DNA of 64,000 bases, taken from contig NZ_CP028941.1 of assembly GCF_013307245.1 (NCBI RefSeq), positions 2,046,001 to 2,110,000 of the forward strand. The letters run 5' to 3'. Source of the stretch: Polynucleobacter antarcticus (GTDB taxonomy: Bacteria > Pseudomonadota > Gammaproteobacteria > Burkholderiales > Burkholderiaceae). Below the pieces are notes generated by a model that worked only from the letters and a program-made list of their open reading frames with translations, did not search any database and had not been told where the DNA came from. Each line of letters begins with the position of its first letter. Within the stretch, counting starts at the first letter, position 1. Of this stretch, positions 18,533 through 28,856 are shown in pieces. Position numbers and translations under genes: made by a program.

Positions 18533-18826
18533 ATGAAAAAAATTCTACTATTAACTACGATATCTGGCTTAACTTTGATTGGGTGCTCCTCAAGCCAAAT
18601 TAATATGTCTATGGGCAATATGCGCTTAATCAGCTCTAGCGCTGCACCTCAAGAGGTGATGAACTTTGCCAATACTGCCTGTATGAACGATTTTTATCAG
18701 GGGGCAAGCTTTCTGTCTAAGGCGGGCACTGAATACCGCTTTAAATGTGTGAAAGCAGAAGAGAATGAAATCTTGACACCGATTCCTGGCACTTCAATTC
18801 CAGTTGCAGTGACTGGAAATAAATAA
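18533..18826 (+). CDS. Small predicted lipoprotein
   Basis: A 97-residue exported protein. It starts MKKILLLTTISGLTLIGCSS with a lipobox LIGC, so Cys18 should be the lipidated residue after signal peptidase II cleavage. The mature part has two Cys (in NTACMND and RFKCVKAEE) that could form a disulfide in the periplasm. I chose the ATG at 18533 because GGAGG lies 5-9 nt upstream. No family was recognised. It precedes the flavin reductase by 18 nt and may share its transcript. Confidence 0.75.
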   Translation: MKKILLLTTISGLTLIGCSSSQINMSMGNMRLISSSAAPQEVMNFANTACMNDFYQGASFLSKAGTEYRFKCVKAEENEILTPIPGTSIPVAVTGNK

Positions 18827-18844
18827 CTCTATCTATCATTGAAT

Positions 18845-19345
18845 ATGACGCCATTTAACTCACAAGAACTACGCAAAGGATTTTCATCCTTTGCCACTGG
18901 GGTTACGGTCATTACTTGCCTAGATGCCGACCAAACACCTTTTGGTGTCACCATCAGCTCTTTTAATACCGTCTCTTTAGAGCCGCCATTGGTTCTCTGG
19001 AGCCTCAAGCAACGCTCGCACTTGATGCCCTATTTTGAAGTTGGTCATAAACAACTGATTCATGTTTTAGAAAGATCTCAAGAATCGATCGCGATGCATT
19101 TTGCTACCGTCAAAGAAAATCAGTTTGTAAACATCCCGCACACAAGTACTTTGAGTGGTCTCGCCCACATTGATGGCTGCGTTGCTTATTACGAATGTGA
19201 AACAGTTTCCATACATACTGGCGGAGATCACAATATTATTGTGGCTAAAGTACTCGGCTTAAAAAATCATCCCGAGCGTGAGCCCCTTATTTTTTCTCGT
19301 AGTCAGTTTGTTGGGCTAGATGTCGCCGAAGAAAAAACTATTTAA
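18845..19345 (+). CDS. Flavin reductase family protein
   Basis: A 166-residue FMN-binding split-barrel protein of the HpaC/flavin reductase type. Typical segments are LRKGFSSFATGVTVITC, PFGVTISSFNTVSLEPPLVLWSL and HIDGCVAYYECE. Members transfer electrons from NAD(P)H to free flavin for two-component monooxygenases. No partner oxygenase is adjacent, so the acceptor is unknown. I set the start at the ATG at 18845; the upstream in-frame TTG adds only two residues. A GST gene follows after 30 nt. Confidence 0.85.
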   Translation: MTPFNSQELRKGFSSFATGVTVITCLDADQTPFGVTISSFNTVSLEPPLVLWSLKQRSHLMPYFEVGHKQLIHVLERSQESIAMHFATVKENQFVNIPHTSTLSGLAHIDGCVAYYECETVSIHTGGDHNIIVAKVLGLKNHPEREPLIFSRSQFVGLDVAEEKTI

Positions 19346-19375
19346 TATATTGCCATCCCAATTGAAGGAAATCTC

Positions 19376-20038
19376 ATGATGCGTTTATGGGGTAGAAAAA
19401 GTTCTATCAATGTTCAAAAAGTTTTATGGTGCCTCGCTGAGCTTGGGCTCGAAGAAGGAAAAGATTTTGAACGCATTGATGCAGGACTTCACTTTGGGAA
19501 AAATCGCACCCCAGAGTTCTTGAAGCTCAATCCCAATGGCTTAGTACCCACATTGGAAGATGGTGATCTTGTCCTGTGGGAATCGAATACCATCTTGCGC
19601 TATCTAATTCGTCAATATGACCAAAACAAGCGCTTTCCAACAGATACCGCTAGTCAATACCGTTCGGAGAAGTGGATGGATTGGCAAGTAGGGACGATGT
19701 GGCCAGTATTACGGATCGCTTTTCTGGGGCTCACTCGCACACCCGAGCCCGAACGCAATCATGAGAGTATTCGAAAATCATTTGAAGATACTACTCAACT
19801 ACTCACCTTACTAGATCAAGATCTGGCCTTACAAAAATATTGCTCCGGAAATATTTTTCACATTGGCGATATTTCCCTGGCGCTGTGCGTCAGTCGCTGG
19901 TTTCTCTTACATCAAACCTTTCCAGATCAGACTGGGCCGCGTACGCCATTAAAAAATATTGATGCTTGGATGAAAAGGCTAGAAGACCATACGCAATATG
20001 CTGTCGTAGCCGAATCCCAACTCAATATTATTAAGTAA
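19376..20038 (+). CDS. Glutathione S-transferase family protein
   Basis: A 220-residue protein with the GST layout. The N-terminal thioredoxin-like domain has RKSSINVQKVLWCLAEL, with a Ser in the usual catalytic position, NPNGLVPTLEDGD and the glutathione-binding ESNTILRYL. The helical C-terminal domain has GDISLALCV with the N-capping-box region. AAGGAA lies upstream; two adjacent ATGs (19376, 19379) are both possible. It likely conjugates or reduces small electrophiles in the cytoplasm; the substrate is unknown. The convergent RND gene ends 60 nt away. Confidence 0.88.
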   Translation: MMRLWGRKSSINVQKVLWCLAELGLEEGKDFERIDAGLHFGKNRTPEFLKLNPNGLVPTLEDGDLVLWESNTILRYLIRQYDQNKRFPTDTASQYRSEKWMDWQVGTMWPVLRIAFLGLTRTPEPERNHESIRKSFEDTTQLLTLLDQDLALQKYCSGNIFHIGDISLALCVSRWFLLHQTFPDQTGPRTPLKNIDAWMKRLEDHTQYAVVAESQLNIIK

Positions 20039-20097
20039 ATTTAAGCGTAGCTTACTTCGGGTTACTTACTTAGAGTTGCTAACTGAGGTTTGCTAAC

Positions 20098-23000
20098 TTA
20101 CTGCTGCTTAAATTTCTTTTGCTGATGGTCAGCCCCAATAAATAAATACATTGCGGGCACAACAAACAGGGTGAAGAGCGTACCAATTGAGAGTCCCGTG
20201 AAAATCACGATGCCCATGGACTGACGTCCTGCAGCGCCTGCACCAGAAGCAATGACTAAGGGAACAACCCCAAGCACCATCGCCGCAGTAGTCATCAAGA
20301 TAGGGCGTAGACGCACACTACTTGCTTCTACAATCGCATCCAACTTACTACGCCCCGCTTCTTGCAGTTCATTAGCAAATTCGACAATCAAAATACCGTG
20401 CTTACTAATGAGACCCATGAGCGTGACAAGTCCCACTTGGGTATAGACGTTTAAGGTCGTGAACCCTAGATTAATAAAAATGAGGGCGCCAAATAAAGCC
20501 AGCGGCACCGAAACCAAAATCACAATCGGATCTCGGAAACTTTCAAACTGCGCTGCCAGCACTAAGAAGACGATCAAAATCGCGAAGAACATAGTGACTA
20601 AAAAACCGCCAGACTCTGCCATAAATTGACGGGAAGGTCCCGCATAGTCTATGTTGTAACCCCCACCAGGAGCTACCTCTTTCAATGCTTGACGCATAAA
20701 TTCTAAAAGATCTGCTTGAGATATAAAGGGGGTGCTAACCCCACCAATCGTCGCCGAGTTTAATTGCTGGAAGTGATTAATTGACTGAGGTACCACTTTT
20801 TTCTCAATCGTTGCAATCGTACGCGCCTGAATCATCTGCCCACTAGGCGTGCGAATGTAATAGTCAAGGATCTGATCAGAGTTCAAGCGATCCGTTTGCT
20901 TTACTTGTGGAATCACCCGATAAGAACGACCTGCTACAGAAAAGTAGTTAACAAACCCACCTCCTAAAGCAGCAGACAGTGCACTACCCACTTGTTGCTG
21001 AGTCATGCCTAAAGCAGCTACCTTTTCTCGATCAATCACGAGCAAGTCCTGTGGCTTATCAATCTTCAAATCTGTATCGACGTAGAAAAAATGGCCACTC
21101 TTGCGAGCTTTATCTAGAACAGCCTGAGAAACCTCATTTAACTGTTCATAAGATTCAGTAGTATTAATGACTACCTGCACGGGGAAGCCTTGCGCACCCG
21201 GTAAGGCAGGAAATTGAAAGGCTGCTACACGGGCGCCAGCAATTGTGTTCCATTTATTTTGCATATCCTGCTGAAACTTGGTCGCATTACGACTGCGCTC
21301 CTCCCAGTCTTTGAGCAGAACACCGCCAAAGCTACTTGTTGGACTGGTGATTTGAAACATTTGTTCATATTCAGGCTCTGCACTCGATATTTGATAAATC
21401 TGATCGGCATAGGTTTGCATCTGATTCACCGTGCTATTGGGAGGGCCTGAAGCCTGCATTAGTACGATCCCTTGATCTTCTGTTGGGGCTAATTCAGCAT
21501 GCGCAGTGGCATACAGATATGCTACGCCACCAAGCAAAATGACCCCCATCACAATAATGACCTGCCAGGTGCTTAATAAGTCACGCAAGGTTTTTTGATA
21601 GCTATCGTGAACCTTATCAAAGATTCGATCAATTTTTTGCACGAAAGGAGAGGCTTCTTGCTCCTCAGTAAAAATACGGGAGCACATCATGGGCGACAAC
21701 GTTAAAGCAATTAAACCGGAGACTGCTACAGCACTAGCCAAGGTAAATGCAAACTCTGTAAAGAGTGCCCCCGTTAATCCACCCTGAAATCCAATAGGAA
21801 TATAGACAGCAATCAATACAACCGTCATCGCCAAAATAGGGCCGCCTAACTCACGAGCTGCAATCAAAGATGCCTCTAGGGGAGACTTCCCTTCTTTCAT
21901 ATGGCGATCCACGTTCTCGACCACAATAATGGCATCGTCTACAACTAAGCCAATAGCGAGAACCAAGGCTAGTAAAGTCAATAAATTAATGGAATAACCC
22001 AAAATCTGCATGAGGAAAAAAGTGCCAATTAATGACAAGGGCATCGCAATCACCGGGACCGCAACGGCGCGCGCACTTCCCAAGAATAAATAGATCACCA
22101 CAGTCACAATCAATAGTGCTTCTAATAGCGTCATGACGACTTCATCGATAGAGCTCGTGATGAACTTGGTAGAGTCATAGACCACCTTACCAGTCATGCC
22201 AACAGGTAATTGCTTCTGAATATCTGGCACTGCAGCACGAACGCGTGCTGCTACATCCAACAAATTAGCCTGTGGTGCCACCTTGATAGCTATAAATACT
22301 GAACGTTTGCCACTAAACGCTACATTGGTGTTGTAGTCCTCTGAGCCCATATTGACAGTCGCAACTTGGTCCAAATAGACAATGTTGACACCATCTTTTT
22401 TAACGACCAATTTTTGAAACTCTTCAAGGGTATGCAAATCCGTACCGGCTACGAGGCCAACGGTGACCATATCGCCTTTAGTACTACCGACTGCCGAAAG
22501 AAAATTATTTGCGGCCATTGCGTTATACACATCATCAGCACCTACGCCTAAGCCTGCCATCTTCTCGCGGTCTAACCAGGCACGTAAGGCAAATTTTCTA
22601 CCACCAGTGATCTCGGCATTCTGAACGCCTTCAATAGAATCTAACTTGGGCTTAACTACCCGCAGCAAATAATCGGTAATCGCGTTATTCGGAATGTCAT
22701 CGCTATAAAACCCCATATACATGGCAGCGGTAGACTGACCAATCTGCACCGTCAGAATAGGTTGTTGAGCTTGCGGGGGTAGCTGATTCTTCACCGAACT
22801 AATCTGTGTCTGAATCTGCGTCAAAGCCGCATTAGAGTCATAGTTCAGTTTCAGGGTAGCGATGATGGTCGATAGGCCACTCACGCTTGTAGAAGATAAA
22901 TAATCTATACCTTGAGCCTGCGCGATTGCAGTCTCTAGCGGTTGGGTAATGAAACCCGCAATGGTTTCAGGATCTGCGCCAAAGTAAGCCGTAGTGATGG

Positions 23001-23136
23001 TGACCAATGCATTTTGGGTTTGCGGGTATTGATTAACCGGCAAGGAACCTACTGCCTTTAAACCAAACACCAAGACAAGCGCACTCACAACGAGTGATAA
23101 CACGGGCCTACGAATGAAGATGTCCGTCCAATTCAT
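20098..23136 (-). CDS. RND multidrug efflux permease (HAE1 family)
   Basis: Inner-membrane proton/drug antiporter of 1012 residues, AcrB/MexB-like. It starts NWTDIFIRRPVLSLVVSALV and shows the duplicated 6-helix plus large periplasmic loop layout. The proton-relay residues are visible: the Asp pair in LVVDDAIIVVENVDRH (TM4) and Lys in LMGLISKHGILIVEFANE (TM10). It is slightly shorter than AcrB (1049), mainly at the C-terminus. It is the last gene of an outer-membrane factor - membrane fusion protein - permease operon, 7 nt after the fusion protein. Substrates cannot be told from sequence. No local regulator gene is present. Confidence 0.94.
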   Translation of the reverse strand: MNWTDIFIRRPVLSLVVSALVLVFGLKAVGSLPVNQYPQTQNALVTITTAYFGADPETIAGFITQPLETAIAQAQGIDYLSSTSVSGLSTIIATLKLNYDSNAALTQIQTQISSVKNQLPPQAQQPILTVQIGQSTAAMYMGFYSDDIPNNAITDYLLRVVKPKLDSIEGVQNAEITGGRKFALRAWLDREKMAGLGVGADDVYNAMAANNFLSAVGSTKGDMVTVGLVAGTDLHTLEEFQKLVVKKDGVNIVYLDQVATVNMGSEDYNTNVAFSGKRSVFIAIKVAPQANLLDVAARVRAAVPDIQKQLPVGMTGKVVYDSTKFITSSIDEVVMTLLEALLIVTVVIYLFLGSARAVAVPVIAMPLSLIGTFFLMQILGYSINLLTLLALVLAIGLVVDDAIIVVENVDRHMKEGKSPLEASLIAARELGGPILAMTVVLIAVYIPIGFQGGLTGALFTEFAFTLASAVAVSGLIALTLSPMMCSRIFTEEQEASPFVQKIDRIFDKVHDSYQKTLRDLLSTWQVIIVMGVILLGGVAYLYATAHAELAPTEDQGIVLMQASGPPNSTVNQMQTYADQIYQISSAEPEYEQMFQITSPTSSFGGVLLKDWEERSRNATKFQQDMQNKWNTIAGARVAAFQFPALPGAQGFPVQVVINTTESYEQLNEVSQAVLDKARKSGHFFYVDTDLKIDKPQDLLVIDREKVAALGMTQQQVGSALSAALGGGFVNYFSVAGRSYRVIPQVKQTDRLNSDQILDYYIRTPSGQMIQARTIATIEKKVVPQSINHFQQLNSATIGGVSTPFISQADLLEFMRQALKEVAPGGGYNIDYAGPSRQFMAESGGFLVTMFFAILIVFLVLAAQFESFRDPIVILVSVPLALFGALIFINLGFTTLNVYTQVGLVTLMGLISKHGILIVEFANELQEAGRSKLDAIVEASSVRLRPILMTTAAMVLGVVPLVIASGAGAAGRQSMGIVIFTGLSIGTLFTLFVVPAMYLFIGADHQQKKFKQQ

Positions 23137-23143
23137 TTTGGAC

Positions 23144-24472
23144 TTACTCCTGGGGCTGTGGGTTTGGTGCGTTAGCAGGCTGCACCTTGTTATTCACAAT
23201 CAAGGGAGTGCCATTCTTGAGCTTAAGTTGACCACTTGTTACCACCGTCATACCCTCATCAACTCCTTTTAAGATAGCCACTTGATCGCCACGGGTAGGA
23301 CCTGTGGTGACAAAGACCTGCTGTGCCTCTAATCCAGGATTGCCTTGTTTGTCTTTCTTACCGGTTGCCTTAGCAATAAAAATAGTTGAGCCATAAGGGT
23401 TATAGGTAATCGCTGTTTGAGGAAGAGTAAGTAGCTTTACTTCATCTCCTAACTTCACATTTACATTGGCAAACATGCCTGGCAATATTTTTTTATCCGG
23501 ATTAGCCAGCCGTGCCTCAATCTGAATATTGCGAGTATTGGTATCCACCTTAGGGCTGACTGCCGTCACTTTGCCCACAAAACTGTCATCCTTAAACGCA
23601 TCGGTCGTGACAGTAATCTCTTGTCCAACCTGAATTTGTGAGGCATTACTCTGCGGTAAATTAAAGTCCACAAAAATAGGATCTAAAGTTTGTAAGGTAA
23701 GTAACTTATCGCCAGAGTTGACATACTGTCCGGGGTTCATCATTACTATGCCCACTCGTCCGCTAAATGGTGCTTTTAAATTCTTCTTGGCAACCAAGGC
23801 GATTTGCTGTTCTACCTGAGCTTGCTTCGAAGCGGCATCTGCTTTGCTAGTATCAAATACATTTTTACTAATAGCCTGAATATCAAGCTGCTGTTTATCT
23901 CGCTCATTAATAACTTTAGCTAAATCTGCGAGTGCCTTCAAAGAATTCAGTTGGGCAACGTCAGAATTGTCATTGAGCTTAATGAGTAACTCACCCTCCT
24001 TGACATCCATGCCAGATTTAACGGGGACTGATTGCACAAGACCACCAATTTCAGTACTGAGATCTACCCCTCTAAATGCACGTACATTTCCCACGCTAGT
24101 GAGTTTTGGCTGCCACTCACTCGTACTAATTACCATGGTTGAAACCGTTGCGGGAGGTAGGCCCATGCCTCCAATGAAGTACTTGATCATCGCAATCTTG
24201 AGCTGGTTAAAGCCAAAAATTAAGCCGAGCAATAGCAACACGCCACAAAGCATGATGGTCATACGACGGCGTAATGGAGTCATAGCCTGCAATTTTGCAT
24301 AGGCCTTGGTATTCATAAAACGCTCACGTGGCCGTAAAGTATTTCCAATACCCGCCCATAGAGAAATGATGCGATTACGTAAATGCCATTCTGCTTCCTT
24401 GGCGCAGATCCAAGTCCACATTGCCAATATCGCCGTTGTTACTTTTGTTTTAATTATTTCCAGAAGTTTCAT
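23144..24472 (-). CDS. RND efflux periplasmic adaptor (membrane fusion protein)
   Basis: A 442-residue membrane fusion protein linking the permease to the outer-membrane channel. The adaptor part shows GLVQSVPVKSGMDVKEGELLIKLND (lipoyl half), an alpha-hairpin, KAPFSGRVGIVMMNPGQYV and the beta-barrel. One clear membrane anchor lies near residues 72-89 (MTIMLCGVLLLLGLIFGF). About 50 residues before that are unusual, with a Trp-rich hydrophobic stretch (AILAMWTWICAKEAEW). The ATG at 24472 overlaps the upstream gene by 23 nt and lacks a clear ribosome binding site. An internal ATG at 24316 (MNTKAYAK) would remove this extension, so the start is uncertain. Confidence 0.88.
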   Translation of the reverse strand: MKLLEIIKTKVTTAILAMWTWICAKEAEWHLRNRIISLWAGIGNTLRPRERFMNTKAYAKLQAMTPLRRRMTIMLCGVLLLLGLIFGFNQLKIAMIKYFIGGMGLPPATVSTMVISTSEWQPKLTSVGNVRAFRGVDLSTEIGGLVQSVPVKSGMDVKEGELLIKLNDNSDVAQLNSLKALADLAKVINERDKQQLDIQAISKNVFDTSKADAASKQAQVEQQIALVAKKNLKAPFSGRVGIVMMNPGQYVNSGDKLLTLQTLDPIFVDFNLPQSNASQIQVGQEITVTTDAFKDDSFVGKVTAVSPKVDTNTRNIQIEARLANPDKKILPGMFANVNVKLGDEVKLLTLPQTAITYNPYGSTIFIAKATGKKDKQGNPGLEAQQVFVTTGPTRGDQVAILKGVDEGMTVVTSGQLKLKNGTPLIVNNKVQPANAPNPQPQE

Positions 24473-25985
24473 TTTGATCTTTGTTCGCTATGTCTTTTGG
24501 TTGAAAGGCTGGGCCACTTCGATTCCACCAGCCTCCGCCTAATGCTGCAAATAATGCTGCCGTATCAGAGAAGCGAGTGGCTTGTGCAGATACGGATTTC
24601 ACTTTAGCCAATTGATATTGATTTTGGTAATACAGCACAGCTAAGTAACTTGCTGTACCTAACTTATATTGCTGCTGTACTAAATCTAAAGTTTCACCGG
24701 CATAACGCTCTGCATCGGATGCGGACTTCAAAGCCTGTGCACCCGTCTCGAGCGCACGCAATGCATCCGCTACTTCTTGAAAGGCTTTAAGTACAGTAGC
24801 TTGATACTGGAAAACAGCTTGATCATAATTTGCGAGAGCGCCACGTCGCTGAGCTAAAAGGCGTCCGCCCTGAAACAGAGGCTGCAAAATACCGCCCGCA
24901 ATCGACCATAATGCGGAATTAGGGCCAAATAACGCATCACTCGTTAATGCGGCTGAGCCAATGGCACCAGTAATAGTAAATTGTGGCAATAAATTTGCAG
25001 TCGCTACTCCCACAAAAGCATTCGTTGCCTTTAATTGTGCTTCTGCTGCACGGACATCAGGCCGCTGACGCACTAAGCTAGAGGGTACAGAGAGTGGTAG
25101 CTTCTGCGGTAAGTGTAAGGTGCCTAAATCAAACTTCGTCAGGTTGGCATTGCTCGGCAGTTCACCCACCAGTACAGCGAGTTGATTGCGCGCAAAAGCA
25201 AGATTACGTTCGTAATTAAATAAATCCACTTGTGAACTAGATACGAGGGTTCTTTGGGATGTCACATCCACTTTAGAAACGGTACCGATTACAAGCTGCT
25301 TCTCAGTAACCTCAGCTAAATTTGTTTGTGCTTTCAGAATTTCTTCCGTAGCTTGCATCTGTGCACGCAGTGCAGCTTCACGTACTGCCCCAGTCACAAT
25401 ATTGGCTGTTAAAGATAAGTAAGCACCTTCTAACTGAAACTGCGCAATTTCCGCTTGGGCTCTAGCGCCCTCTACTGTTCGCCGCGCCCTACCAAAGACA
25501 TCTAGGCTATAAGTGACATTGACAGATGCGTTGTATAGGTTGTAGGTGTCTGAGCCATAAGGCAGGCCATAAATTGCAGAGGGTTGTAGTTGCCTATTCA
25601 CCCCTCCACCCAAACCAATTGCGGGAAAATACTGCCCACCAACTTGGGCACTGACATTGGCTTGACTGGCGCGCAAGGCAGCATCGGCAGCACCTAAGTT
25701 TGGATTTTGTTGCAGGGCTTTTTTGATTAAGGCATCAAGTTCAGGAGATTTAAATAAAGCCCACCACTGCGCCTCAATATCGGCTCCTTCTAGAAATTCT
25801 TGCTCGGTACCACCGGGCACACCGGGTGCAGTCGCTAATGTTTTAGAAAGCGTACTCTCAGTATAGGTAGTAGTCTTTGGTGCATCCGGCTGCTTAAAAT
25901 CGGGGCCCACTGCACACGCAGAGAGAAGCCCTGCAAAGAGCAGCGGAGATAAGCGCGCAAGAGAACAATCTATTGAAGCAAACAT
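24450..25985 (-). CDS. Outer membrane efflux channel lipoprotein (NodT/OprM family)
   Basis: TolC-like outer-membrane factor of 511 residues. The signal sequence ends in a lipobox, LLSACAVGPDFKQP, so the mature N-terminal Cys should be lipidated. The two repeated OEP domains show LIKKALQQNPNLGAADAALRASQ and VRQRPDVRAAEAQLKATNA, as in OprM. I preferred ATG 25985; an in-frame GTG at 26030 would add 15 residues. AAGGA lies 15 nt upstream, which is longer than ideal, so the start is uncertain. It heads the efflux operon and is preceded by about 145 bp of AT-rich DNA that should hold the promoter. Confidence 0.92.
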   Translation of the reverse strand: MFASIDCSLARLSPLLFAGLLSACAVGPDFKQPDAPKTTTYTESTLSKTLATAPGVPGGTEQEFLEGADIEAQWWALFKSPELDALIKKALQQNPNLGAADAALRASQANVSAQVGGQYFPAIGLGGGVNRQLQPSAIYGLPYGSDTYNLYNASVNVTYSLDVFGRARRTVEGARAQAEIAQFQLEGAYLSLTANIVTGAVREAALRAQMQATEEILKAQTNLAEVTEKQLVIGTVSKVDVTSQRTLVSSSQVDLFNYERNLAFARNQLAVLVGELPSNANLTKFDLGTLHLPQKLPLSVPSSLVRQRPDVRAAEAQLKATNAFVGVATANLLPQFTITGAIGSAALTSDALFGPNSALWSIAGGILQPLFQGGRLLAQRRGALANYDQAVFQYQATVLKAFQEVADALRALETGAQALKSASDAERYAGETLDLVQQQYKLGTASYLAVLYYQNQYQLAKVKSVSAQATRFSDTAALFAALGGGWWNRSGPAFQPKDIANKDQNETSGNN

Positions 25986-26130
25986 GAACTGTGACAAATA
26001 TCCTTTTCTACAAACAATATTTGAACACACTTTTATAAATCTAATAATCTAACACCTTGATTTGAATAATGTTTTTTGTTCACAAGAAGCGGTATAAGTC
26101 AAATAGAAATTTTTACCAGTGATTTTTAAA

Positions 26131-26991
26131 TTAAGTAATCTTCCCAAAACTACCGCTATTAAAGTCATGTATGGCTTGAGCGATTTCTGCTTGAGAATTC
26201 ATCACAAACGGGCCGTATCCAACAATCGGCTCATCAATCGGCTCACCACTTAGAAGTAAGGCTCTTGAATCCTCTAACACATCAAGCTCAATACCCTGTC
26301 CATCATGACTAAACATCAGCATTTGGGCATCTTTAGCGGGCAGACTCTCACCAGACGTAACGGCTCCTGTTAGCACCACCAGAGAAGTATTCCAACCATC
26401 AGGTGCCTCAATCGTGGCCATTCCCTTCTTGAGATGAAGGTCAATTACCTGCATTGGCGTAAAGGTATGGGCAGGGCCGATTATCCCCTGAAATTTTCCA
26501 GCAATGATGCGTGCGCTCCCACCTACATTCTGGAGGTCGACAGAAGGTATCTGTTTATCCAAAATAGCTTGGTAAGCAGGCTGAGTCATCTTATCTTTTG
26601 CAGGTAGATTTATCCAAAGCTGCACCATTCTCAATATGCCGCCGCGCTTAGCAAAACTTTCTGCATGAAATTCTTCATGCAAGATACCCGAACCAGCAGT
26701 CATCCACTGCACATCACCGGGGCCAATTACACCGCCTTGGCCTGTGGAGTCTTTATGCGCTACTTCACCATCGTAAACAATCGTCACTGTTTCAAAACCA
26801 CGATGGGGGTGAGAGCCCACTCCTTTGCGCTCCGTCGTTGGCAAAAATTCTGCTGGGCCTGCGTAGTCCAGCATCAAGAATGGACTCATTTGTTTTCCTA
26901 GGTTCTGATAGAAAAACAAAGTGCGAACCGGAAAACCATCGCCTACCCAATGTCCTTGATCGTTACCTTGTATGCCAATGAGTTTTTTCAT
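26131..26991 (-). CDS. Pirin family protein
   Basis: A bicupin of 286 residues. The N-terminal metal-binding cupin shows HPHRGFETVTIVYDGEVAHKDS and GILHEEFH, supplying the three His and one Glu that bind iron in pirins. Bacterial pirins include quercetin 2,3-dioxygenases and pyruvate dehydrogenase modulators, so no single activity can be assigned. The gene sits 32 nt downstream of glmS on the same strand but is functionally unrelated to it. About 145 bp separate it from the efflux operon start, a stretch that is AT-rich and holds no other gene I can see. Confidence 0.9.
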   Translation of the reverse strand: MKKLIGIQGNDQGHWVGDGFPVRTLFFYQNLGKQMSPFLMLDYAGPAEFLPTTERKGVGSHPHRGFETVTIVYDGEVAHKDSTGQGGVIGPGDVQWMTAGSGILHEEFHAESFAKRGGILRMVQLWINLPAKDKMTQPAYQAILDKQIPSVDLQNVGGSARIIAGKFQGIIGPAHTFTPMQVIDLHLKKGMATIEAPDGWNTSLVVLTGAVTSGESLPAKDAQMLMFSHDGQGIELDVLEDSRALLLSGEPIDEPIVGYGPFVMNSQAEIAQAIHDFNSGSFGKIT

Positions 26992-27023
26992 GTATTCCAG
27001 TGGCCTCGAACTACTGTTCAGAT

Positions 27024-28856
27024 TTACTCTACCGTGACGCTCTTCGCTAAATTACGTGGCTTGTCTACATCTGTGCCCAAGGCGCAGGCCGTGTGATACG
27101 CCAGGAGTTGCAAAGGCACTACATGCAAGATCGGGGAGAGGTCGCCATAGTGTTCTGGCAAGCGAATGACATTGATGCCTTCGCTACTAGTGATCTCCGT
27201 ATCTTGATCCGCAAATACATATAGCTTGCCACCACGGGCTTTAACTTCTTGCATATTCGACTTCAGCTTTTCTAATAGCTCATCTTTAGGTGCTACGGTG
27301 ACTACTGGCATCTTTTCAGTCACTAGAGCAAGAGGACCGTGCTTGAGTTCCCCGGCTGGATAAGCCTCAGCATGAATATAAGAAATCTCTTTTAATTTAA
27401 GTGCGCCCTCTAGTGCAATTGGGTAATGCATACCACGGCCCAAGAAGAGCGCATTTTCACATTTAGCAAATGCATCGCTCCAGGCAATAATTTGTGGCTC
27501 TAGCGCTAAGACCGCTTGTAAGGCTTTAGGTAAATGGCGCAACTCCCGAAGTATTTCTTTTTCACGCTCAGGCAATATTCTGCCAGCACGCTTAGCTAGG
27601 GATACTGCTAAAAGATAGAGTGCGACTAGTTGAGTCGTAAATGCTTTTGTAGAGGCGACTCCGATTTCAGTACCGGCCTTGGTTAAAAAACTCCATTTAG
27701 TTTCTCGCACCATGGCACTACTGCCCACATTACAAATAGACAGCGTATAGGGATGCCCCAAAGCTTGCGCATGCCGCAAAGCCGCTAAAGTATCCGCTGT
27801 TTCACCAGACTGAGATACCACCACAATCAGCGCATTGGGATTGGGAACTGTCGTGCGATAACGATACTCGCTAGCAATCTCTACTTGGGTTGGTACACCC
27901 GCTAAATCTTCTAACCAATACTTGGCAACACAGGCAGAGTAATAGCTGGTGCCACAAGCCAAAATCAAAATATGATCAAACTTCTTCCACTCTTCTGGAT
28001 CCGCATGAAATAGTTCCGGGCCAAAACTAGCGATGTTGGCCAGCGTATCTCCTATAGCCCTAGGCTGCTCAAAGATTTCTTTTTGCATATAGTGCTGATA
28101 GGGACCCAGATCTACAGACTCCGCTTGCGCAGGCATTGGCTTTAACTCTCTTTGCACTAACTGGCCAGCGCGATCCATCACTTCAACTGAATCTGCTTTC
28201 AAAATAGCAATATCGCCTTCCTCCAAATACATCATGGATTGCGCCTTACCTGCCAGTGCTAAAGCATCCGAAGCTAGAAAGTGTTCATGCTCACCATGGG
28301 CTACTACGAGTGGCGAACCTGCACGCGCACCTACTAAAGTTTTGGGGCTATCTTGTGCAATTACCCCAATCGCATACGCACCATGCAACTTTGGCAATAC
28401 AGCCTTCACCGCTAAAGCCAAATTCTTTTGACCGTCAGCGACATACTGCTGATGAACTAAATGGGCAATGACCTCGGTATCGGTTTCTGAAGTGAAGACA
28501 TAAGCTGCAGCCTGCAATTGAGCACGCAAAGTCTCGTAGTTCTCAATAATGCCGTTATGTACGACAGCGATTAAGCCATTCGAGATATGGGGATGGGCAT
28601 TTTGCGTATCCGGCTTACCATGTGTTGCCCAACGGGTATGGGCAATACCTAGTGTTCCATGAAAATCTTTACTTTGCTCTGCTAACTCAGCAACGCGTGC
28701 CGTGGTCCGCGCTCTTTCAATGGGATGCTTGGCATCAGCGCCATCAATCACAGCAAAGCCACAAGAGTCATAGCCGCGATACTCGAGACGGCGCAAACCC
28801 TCCACCAACACATCTACGATATTTTTATTAGAGATTGCCCCAACAATGCCACACAT
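27024..28856 (-). CDS. glmS: Glutamine--fructose-6-phosphate aminotransferase (isomerizing)
   Basis: Makes glucosamine-6-phosphate from fructose-6-phosphate and glutamine, the entry to UDP-GlcNAc for peptidoglycan and LPS. The N-terminal MCGIVGAIS supplies the catalytic Cys2 of the glutaminase domain (residues 1-240). Two SIS domains follow, with ACGTSYYS and [10 protein letters not shown] in the first. The C-terminus LAKSVTVE is the conserved tail that closes the active site. Length 610 is normal. The start ATG shares one base with the glmU stop (TAATG), implying reinitiation coupling between the two successive pathway enzymes. No glmS ribozyme is expected or seen in that 1-nt overlap. Confidence 0.97.
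   Translation of the reverse strand: MCGIVGAISNKNIVDVLVEGLRRLEYRGYDSCGFAVIDGADAKHPIERARTTARVAELAEQSKDFHGTLGIAHTRWATHGKPDTQNAHPHISNGLIAVVHNGIIENYETLRAQLQAAAYVFTSETDTEVIAHLVHQQYVADGQKNLALAVKAVLPKLHGAYAIGVIAQDSPKTLVGARAGSPLVVAHGEHEHFLASDALALAGKAQSMMYLEEGDIAILKADSVEVMDRAGQLVQRELKPMPAQAESVDLGPYQHYMQKEIFEQPRAIGDTLANIASFGPELFHADPEEWKKFDHILILACGTSYYSACVAKYWLEDLAGVPTQVEIASEYRYRTTVPNPNALIVVVSQSGETADTLAALRHAQALGHPYTLSICNVGSSAMVRETKWSFLTKAGTEIGVASTKAFTTQLVALYLLAVSLAKRAGRILPEREKEILRELRHLPKALQAVLALEPQIIAWSDAFAKCENALFLGRGMHYPIALEGALKLKEISYIHAEAYPAGELKHGPLALVTEKMPVVTVAPKDELLEKLKSNMQEVKARGGKLYVFADQDTEITSSEGINVIRLPEHYGDLSPILHVVPLQLLAYHTACALGTDVDKPRNLAKSVTVE

Noticed and set aside
20039..20097. Short repeats (GCTAACT, TTACTT) between the GST gene and the RND gene
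   Set aside because: Copies are short, irregular and few; no stem, terminator or insertion-sequence end can be built from them.
23967..24302. A 111-codon plus-strand open frame inside the membrane fusion protein gene
   Set aside because: Antisense to a well-conserved adaptor domain; low-complexity composition and no family resemblance.
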